Positions 57,969-64,000 of a stretch of DNA of 64,000 nucleotides are shown here, piece by piece. This stretch comes from Tubiluchus corallicola (lineage: Eukaryota; Priapulida; Priapulimorpha; Priapulimorphida; Tubiluchidae). Within the stretch, counting starts at the first letter, position 1, and every line of letters begins with the position of its first letter. The position numbers and the translations under genes are program-made. The notes below the pieces were generated by a model that was not told the origin of the DNA, did not search any database, and worked only from the letters and a program-made list of their open reading frames with translations. The stretch covers positions 1 through 64,000 of the forward strand of contig JAQGDQ010000412.1 in assembly GCA_030141605.1 (NCBI GenBank). Reading direction: 5' to 3'.

Positions 57969-58669
57969 TTATACCACTGGAAAAGCCATAATATTATAGA
58001 AACATGAAGCACTTACATCAAATAACAAAAAGGTACACACTAAAATGCAACTATACATCATACATGTAGTAAATAAATATTCCTAGTTCTCATGTTCGAG
58101 GATAATAATTATGCACAAACAGTCTGCTGTTAGCAACAAAGCTATTCAAATCAATGCTTAATCGCTTGGCATATTACAGAGTAAAGAATTTTTAACTTTT
58201 CTTACTATTTTTCAGAATCCAGTTCATTTATATACAAGTTATTTCAATTCTTCACCACCAGATGACACCAGGATGCGACGCGCTTACTGGCCGCGGGCAG
58301 GCGCCAACTTCTCTGTCGAAGATAACTCAACGTAGGACGCAAAATAATCGTAAAATCGAATTAAGTTCTTGCTCTTTCTAAAGCGACTATCATGTTACTG
58401 CAATGCGATGATTTAAAGCAAAAGTTCACAGTAAACATTTGCTCGTAGGTGGCGCTGTTGACTTCTGATGATTGATCAATTTTAGTGATAACGTTGTTGT
58501 AACAAAAGTAACAAGTGACGAAAGATGTGAAAACAAAAAGAATAAACGACAATAATGTCAATAAAAATTTTAAATAATTGAAAAATGACGGTGGAGAAAA
58601 AGTTAAATAACAGCTAGATACCAGTGGTAAAGCGAACACTACATGTGGAAGTTGTAATTGTACATTTTT

Positions 58670-59020
58670 AATTAGGTGCTGCCATCTATGAACTAATCCT
58701 GTTACTCTACCAGGTACTTACCCCCAATATAATTGTACGGTCCAGTGAAGGCATATTCACTGGATCTCTTCCTATTTTAAAGTAATGGTTTTTGTGAAGC
58801 CTTTGCAAGTCTGCATAGGTTACCTATGCCTATATATACTGACTGGTTTTGCTTTCTAGTCACTGTCTAACTCTCAGTGTTCAGTGAAGGACACTCTCAT
58901 TCTCAGTGTTCAGTGCGGCAGTCATTCTACTTAATGTGTCTGAAGTTAATAAACACTTTTCTGTGCAAATATGTAGTATAGATTTTTATTCTTGTTCTAC
59001 AAAGTGAGTGATCCACAACT
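58670..59020 (+). mobile_element. LTR-like fragment
   Basis: A TATATATACT box near 58831, a repeated CTCAGTGTTCAGTG downstream, AATAAA at 58948-58953 about 115 bp later and a GTGAGTGATCCACA end resemble a solo LTR. No TG...CA boundaries with target duplication or internal retroviral genes are visible. Confidence 0.3.
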
Positions 59021-59060
59021 TTAAACATGACTTTCACACTACATTTTTAACTGGCATTCG

Positions 59061-59445
59061 TGGGGGGGAGGGGGAGAGAGGGAGAGGGGGGAGGGGGAGT
59101 GGGGAGGGAGAAAGCAGGAGACACAGAGGGAGAGGGGGGAGAGGGGGAGAGGGGGAGAGGGAGACACAGAGGGTGAGAGAGAGAGCGGGAAAGAGAGAAC
59201 GGGAGACACAGAGGGAGAGAGAGAGAGAAAGGGAAAGAGAGAACGGGAGACACAGAGGGAGAGAGAGAGAGAAAGGGAAAGAGAGAACGGGAGACACAGA
59301 GGGAGAGAGAGAGAGAAAGGGAAAGAGAGAACGGGAGACACAGAGGGAGAGAGAGAGAGAAAGGGAAAGAGAGAACGGGAGACACAGAGGAGAGAGAGAG
59401 AGAGAGAAAGTGAAAGAGAGAACGGGAGACACAGAGGAGAGCGAC

Positions 59446-59488
<43 letters not shown>
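59061..59488. repeat. GA-rich minisatellite
   Basis: Units of about 50-55 bp containing AACGGGAGACACAGAGGGAG and GA runs, ending in pure (GA)n beside the 5S sequence. Confidence 0.93.
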
Positions 59489-59489
<1 letters not shown>

Positions 59490-59529
59490 CCTCCGCCTAG
59501 TGTCGAGATACAGTGTGGGCATCCCGCAA

Positions 59530-59647
59530 GCCTACAGCACCTGGTATTCCTAGGCGGTCACCCATCCAAGCACTAACCAGGCTCTACGTTGCTTAACTTC
59601 GGTGATCAGACGAGAACCGGTGTTTTCAACGTGATTTGGCCGTAGTA
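59530..59647 (-). rRNA. 5S rRNA-like gene, single copy
   Basis: The complement reads CTACGGCC..., CTCGTCTGATCACCGAAG, TTAAGCAACG, GCCTGGTTAGTGCTTGGATG, GGTGACCGCC and ends GGTGCTGTAGGC, collinear with metazoan 5S rRNA over about 118 nt. The internal control region (A box AAGTTAAGC, C box TGGATGGGTGACCGCC) is intact. The 5' end reads TACTACGG rather than GTCTACGG, and no T-run terminator follows the 3' end; the (GA)n tract starts about 40 bp on. It may be a dispersed gene, a pseudogene or the head of a 5S-derived SINE. Confidence 0.85.
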
Positions 59648-59784
59648 GAAACGATGACTCACAGAATTACGTGTATAGAAATAGCCGTGACGAGGTATGG
59701 GAGGAGTGTTGCACGGAGACACACCCTCTTTCGTATTACAAGGAAAGACGAGAAGGAGCTGCTATTAAGTTTAATTCAATCGTG

Positions 59785-59970
59785 AACATGAACAATACTT
59801 ACTGTGGCTTGAACATGAACTCGTGAACATGAACAAGGCTTCTGAAATTCCACCATTACTGTGGCTTGAACATGAACAAGGCTTCTGAAATTCCACCATT
59901 ACTGTGGCTTGAACATGAACTCGTGAACATGAACAAGACTTCTGAAATTCCACCATTACTGTGGCTTCTT
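59785..59970. repeat. Repeat of about 57 bp, three irregular units
   Basis: GCTTCTGAAATTCCACCATT and TGTGGCTTGAACATGAAC recur with deletions. Confidence 0.88.
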
Positions 59971-60004
59971 TATCATCTTTAAGAAATTGAAAAAACTTTA
60001 TCAC

Positions 60005-60665
60005 CTTTAGGCGTCTTAGATGAAACTACGTAATTATAAAATTATTCATTATTCTTATTCACAAAAAATAAAACAACCAATTAAATTTCACGAAATCGAA
60101 ACGAGTGAATTTTGATTATTATTTATTTCCACAACTAGATCGTAAATTAGATCAAAATACAAACACATGTACATTTACAATTATAATTATAAAAACACTT
60201 TTAAAATGTTAAATTGAGGGAGAAAATCACTCTTCTTAAACGAAGCTTAAAAATCGCCTTGAAATTTCAGCATGATTTAGATGCTGTCCTACTGCATACA
60301 GAGCTTGCGTAGCAGTAACACTGTACAAAACTTGCAATTTTAAACTCCAGCGATTACCAATTTTTATAGCAAATAGTTTGAAATAGGTTTAGTTACAATT
60401 GTGTATAATGAAAAATAATCATAACAGACTCATTGCGAACTATAAGGAAGAGTAAAACTTTCCGTATCTCGTCTATAAGATTAATAATACGTTTCTTTGC
60501 GAGTTCGTAGTAGTAACTTTACCAGGTGCCGAACACTTCAAATAACTAAGAATTTTCTGTTCTAGTTACATAAGTCTTTCAAGTAGATAAGCATGTTGCT
60601 AAGCGTTATAATTTTGTGTGGAAGTTTTTTTAGGAAATGCTTTAAAATTGCCTTTCTTCCCATTT
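60005..60665. other. Intergenic, nothing recognised
   Basis: AT-rich unique DNA between arrays. Confidence 0.4.
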
Positions 60666-60677
60666 AAAACAGTAAGT

Positions 60678-62415
60678 TTCCAGACGGTAAGCGGACACGT
60701 TACCACTAGAGCTCAAACCGTTCACATTTACCACTTCCCAGACCGTAAGCGGACACGTTACCACTAGAGCTCAAACCGTTCACATTTATGACTTTCCAGA
60801 CGGTAAGCGGACACGTTACCACTAGAGCTCAAACCGCTAACATTTACCACTTCCCAGACCGTAAGCGGACACGTTACCACTAGAGCTCAAACCGTTCACA
60901 TTTACGACTTCCCAGACGGTAAGCGGACACGTTACCACTAGAGCTCAAACCGTTCACATTTATGACTTTCCAGACGGTAAGCGGACACGTTACCACTAGA
61001 GCTCAAACCGTTCACATTTATGACTTTCCAGACGGTAAGCGGACACGTTACCACTAGAGCTCAAACCGTTCACATTTACGACTTCCCAGACGGTAAGCGG
61101 ACACGTTACCACTAGAGCTCAAACCGTTCACATTTACGACTTCCCAGACGGTAAGCGGACACGTTACCACTAGAGCTCAAACCGTTCACATTTATGACTT
61201 TCCAGACGGTAAGCGGACACGTTACCACTAGAGCTCAAACCGTTCACATTTATGACTTTCCAGACGGTAAGCGGACACGTTACCACTAGAGCTCAAACCG
61301 TTCACATTTATGACTTTTCAGACGGTAAGCGGACACGTTACCACTAGAGCTCAAACCGTTCACACTTGTGACTTCCCAGATGGTAAGCGGACACGTTACC
61401 ACTAGAGCTCAAACCGTTCACATTTATGACTTTCCAGACGGTAAGCGGACACGTTACCACTAGAGCTCAAACCGTTCACATTTATGACTTTCCAGACGGT
61501 AAGCGGACACGTTACCACTAGAGCTCAAACCGTTCACATTTATGACTTTCCATACGGTAAGCGGACACGTTACCACTAGAGCTCAAACCGTTCACACTTG
61601 TGACTTCCCAGACGGTAAGCGGACACGTTACCACTAGAGCTCAAACCGCTAACATTTACCACTTCCCAGACCGTAAGCGGACACGTTACCACTAGAGCTC
61701 AAACCGTTCACATTTACGACTTCCCAGACGGTAAGCGGACACGTTACCACTAGAGCTCAAACCGTTCACATTTATGACTTTCCAGACGGTAAGCGGACAC
61801 GTTACCACTAGAGCTCAAACCGTTCACATTTATGACTTTCCAGACGGTAAGCGGACACGTTACCACTAGAGCTCAAACCGTTCACATTTATGACTTTCCA
61901 GACGGTAAGCGGACACGTTACCACTAGAGCTCAAACCGTTCACACTTGTGACTTCCCAGATGGTAAGTGGACACGTTACCACTAGAGCTCAAACCGTTCA
62001 CATTTATGACTTTCCAGACGGTAAGCGGACACGTTACCACTAGAGCTCAAACCGTTCACATTTACGACTTCCCCGACCGTAAGCGGACACGTTACCACTA
62101 GAGCTCAAACCGTTCACATTTACGACTTCCCAGACGGTAAGCGGACACGTTACCACTAGAGCTCAAACCGTTCACATTTATGACTTTCCAGACGGTAAGC
62201 GGACACGTTACCACTAGAGCTCAAACCGTTCACATTTACGACTTCCCCGACCGTAAGCGGACACGTTACCACTAGAGCTCAAACCGTTCACATTTACGAC
62301 TTCCCCGACCGTAAGCGGACACGTTACCACTAGAGCTCAAACCGTTCACATTTACGACTTTCCAGACGGTAAGCGGACACGTGACCACTAGAGCTCAAAC
62401 CGTTCACACTTGTGA
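60678..62415. repeat. 58-bp satellite, about 30 units, tRNA-like
   Basis: CAGACGGTAAGCGGACACGT plus TACCACTAGAGCTCAAACCG plus 18 bases; starts at 60681 and 60739 are 58 bp apart. Read on the minus strand each unit has AGCTCTAGTGGTAACGTG, an A-box-like segment, then TCCGCTTACCGTCTGG as in a tRNA anticodon arm and GGAAGTC. A B box is degenerate or absent. Units are 93-100% alike, with blocks of shared variants (CTTGTGAC, TTACGAC, CTAACATT). Confidence 0.96.
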
Positions 62416-62419
62416 GTTA

Positions 62420-64000
62420 CTCTGAAAACTTCACTACACGTCAGTAGTGCCTGCCTGAATTTATTTAATCCTGTGAAACCAAGTCAAGTTAAAATAGAAA
62501 GCGTTTTGTCTTAGCTTGGTTGAATCATAAATTTTACTATAATGGAGAAAAGAAAAAAAAGAATTCTTTTTCATTTAATTAAAGTATTGTGCACTTAAAC
62601 AATTGCACGTGCATTTTGTTATTAATTAAGCCAAATTTAAAAGTTAACGTACTTTAAAATTTAGCGCCCAAGTTTGCTTAGTGTTAAAGTCGGTCATGTT
62701 GTTCATTTGTGACGGGAACACAAAAGAATTTCCTTCATAGCACATGGAGTTCTCAGAAATCTTTATTTCTGTATATAAAAAAAATGAAAATAATAAATTT
62801 GACTGCTTTTCACTGCTTACAAATGTATAAGGATCTAATTATTATAATTTAAGACAATAAAAGTAAATATTACTCACATCATGCGGCTATAACAACTCAC
62901 CTGACAGGTAAGTTGAGGTAACTGCCTGCTAGCCCCAAGAGGTGGCAGCACTATCCAGTACACTAACCTTAACTGCAACCCTAGCCAAAATTAATTGTGA
63001 CCTTTTTCCAAGCCACAATTGTGGCTTTTTTCGTAACTTTTTTATTGAGACTTTATTACAGGTAACCGATCCATTTTAAAAACGGGTATGATGCATTTGA
63101 GGATCGTAGAAAATTGGTAAAGTGAAAATTCTGCCTTCATGGCTTTCTGTTGTGAATGCACTGTAGTCCGTACTGTCTGCATGCAAAATGCAGCCTGCTA
63201 TGATGAAAGGCTTGATATTTGGGCTTTCAAAAATCTAATTCAAAGCTCGATTAAATTTTGCTCTTTCTTTGCTCTTTATTTGCCAAAACATATCGTTCCA
63301 TCTAAACATAAGAAATTAGTGCCAAAGAATAACAAATAAACAAATAACAAAAAATAATAATAGCCAAAAGTCAATTTTACATAATTAAGAGTTCTACACT
63401 GTACTGTCGTATTACTAGCTGTTATCTTAAAGTAAGTTTAAATTTTATAAAGTAATTAGAGTATATACATACGTTATTAGCTTAGCCCCAAATCATAAGC
63501 AATTGTAACAGATAACGACAATATCTTATCAACTTATGACAAGTCTTCACTTCACTGTAGGCCTCTGACCCAGACCAAATTGATCACGTGATTAGGCCAA
63601 AAATCTCCACAAGGCGGCCAAAGCCGACAACAAGCGAAAGCTGCTAGTCCAAGATTTCCAGTACACTTGTGTTACACAAAAATCATTGTAAAACAATACA
63701 CTACGCGGCTACCTGAACGACATTCTTGCTGCAGAATGGATAATACGAATTCGAATTTTAATTTTTTTATATAAAAAATGGCGTAGGATATGAAAAATTA
63801 TCATGTTTAATTTTAACGAATTGCATTACCGAGTACTTCTGAATGAAAAATCCTGACGAAACATTTGAATTCTTAATAGAATTTATGCTGAGAGAATAAA
63901 TGCCCAATTTCATTAATTGCAATTGTAAAAAACTTGTGCTTTCAAACTCCGATAGCAGTCATTTTGTTTCGGCTTTTTCTGTTACCAAAAGCTAAGATCT
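62420..64000. other. Intergenic, nothing firm
   Basis: A small hairpin with AAGCCACAATTGTGGCTT near 63010-63030 and TCACGTGA, a palindromic E-box, near 63584. A 66-codon frame at 63139 has no recognisable domain. Confidence 0.4.

Noticed and set aside
59008-59553. Arg/Glu-rich and Ser/Leu-rich frames
   Set aside because: GA-rich minisatellite read in different phases.
60678-62415. CRISPR array
   Set aside because: Repeats are contiguous 58-bp units without variable spacers, in an animal genome.

Overview
The window is metazoan nuclear DNA: AT-rich, with GT-AG introns, a paired-type homeobox exon, a 5S rRNA-like sequence, non-LTR retrotransposon remnants, several MITEs and an extreme load of minisatellites and microsatellites. 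The repeat style and the 5S sequence suit an aquatic invertebrate (a lophotrochozoan is my guess); the species cannot be named from this sequence.

Layout. (1) 2-18076 is a near-perfect palindrome: two arms of about 8.9 kb around a 206-bp unique spacer (8922-9127). Position 2 still pairs, so the symmetry may continue beyond the window's left edge. Each arm carries a two-exon gene for a 66-residue secreted or membrane peptide reading toward the centre, and a TATA promoter with a short leader exon reading outward. (2) 18071-24014 holds an unlabelled five-coding-exon gene, reconstructed here by splice phase. It encodes a 278-residue protein with two MYT1-like C2HC zinc fingers, a basic middle and an acidic, coiled C-terminus. 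It lies just outside the right arm, downstream of the outward promoter. (3) 24-33.6 kb is intergenic: a decayed foldback (25694-29187) and arrays of 49-, 28-, 55- and 73-bp units. (4) 34.0-36.7 kb is a broken second copy of the zinc-finger locus on the minus strand, with a duplicated and damaged exon 4. (5) 37-45 kb is almost wall-to-wall tandem repeats (52, 29, 93, 53, 178, 69, 74 and 72 bp). (6) 45-52 kb has a possible terminal exon followed by a 3'-end palindrome, a piggyBac-type MITE, a MITE with 42-bp internal repeats and a pogo/Tigger-type MITE. (7) 53.7-57.2 kb has two truncated LINE remnants, a dispersed repeat split by a later retroposon, a 72-bp array and a homeodomain helix-3 exon. 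(8) 57.2-64 kb has more minisatellites, an LTR-like fragment, a 5S sequence on the minus strand and a 1.7-kb satellite of about thirty 58-bp units that looks built from a tRNA-like SINE head.

The most interesting unit is the palindrome plus the zinc-finger gene. The outward promoters, the shared leader exons and a second dispersed copy suggest a mobile or amplifying locus, possibly a symmetrical element carrying a DNA-binding regulator and a small secreted peptide. No transposase, polymerase or integrase was recognised in it, so this is inference. Nearly all long uninterrupted reading frames in the window come from tandem repeats and are not genes.
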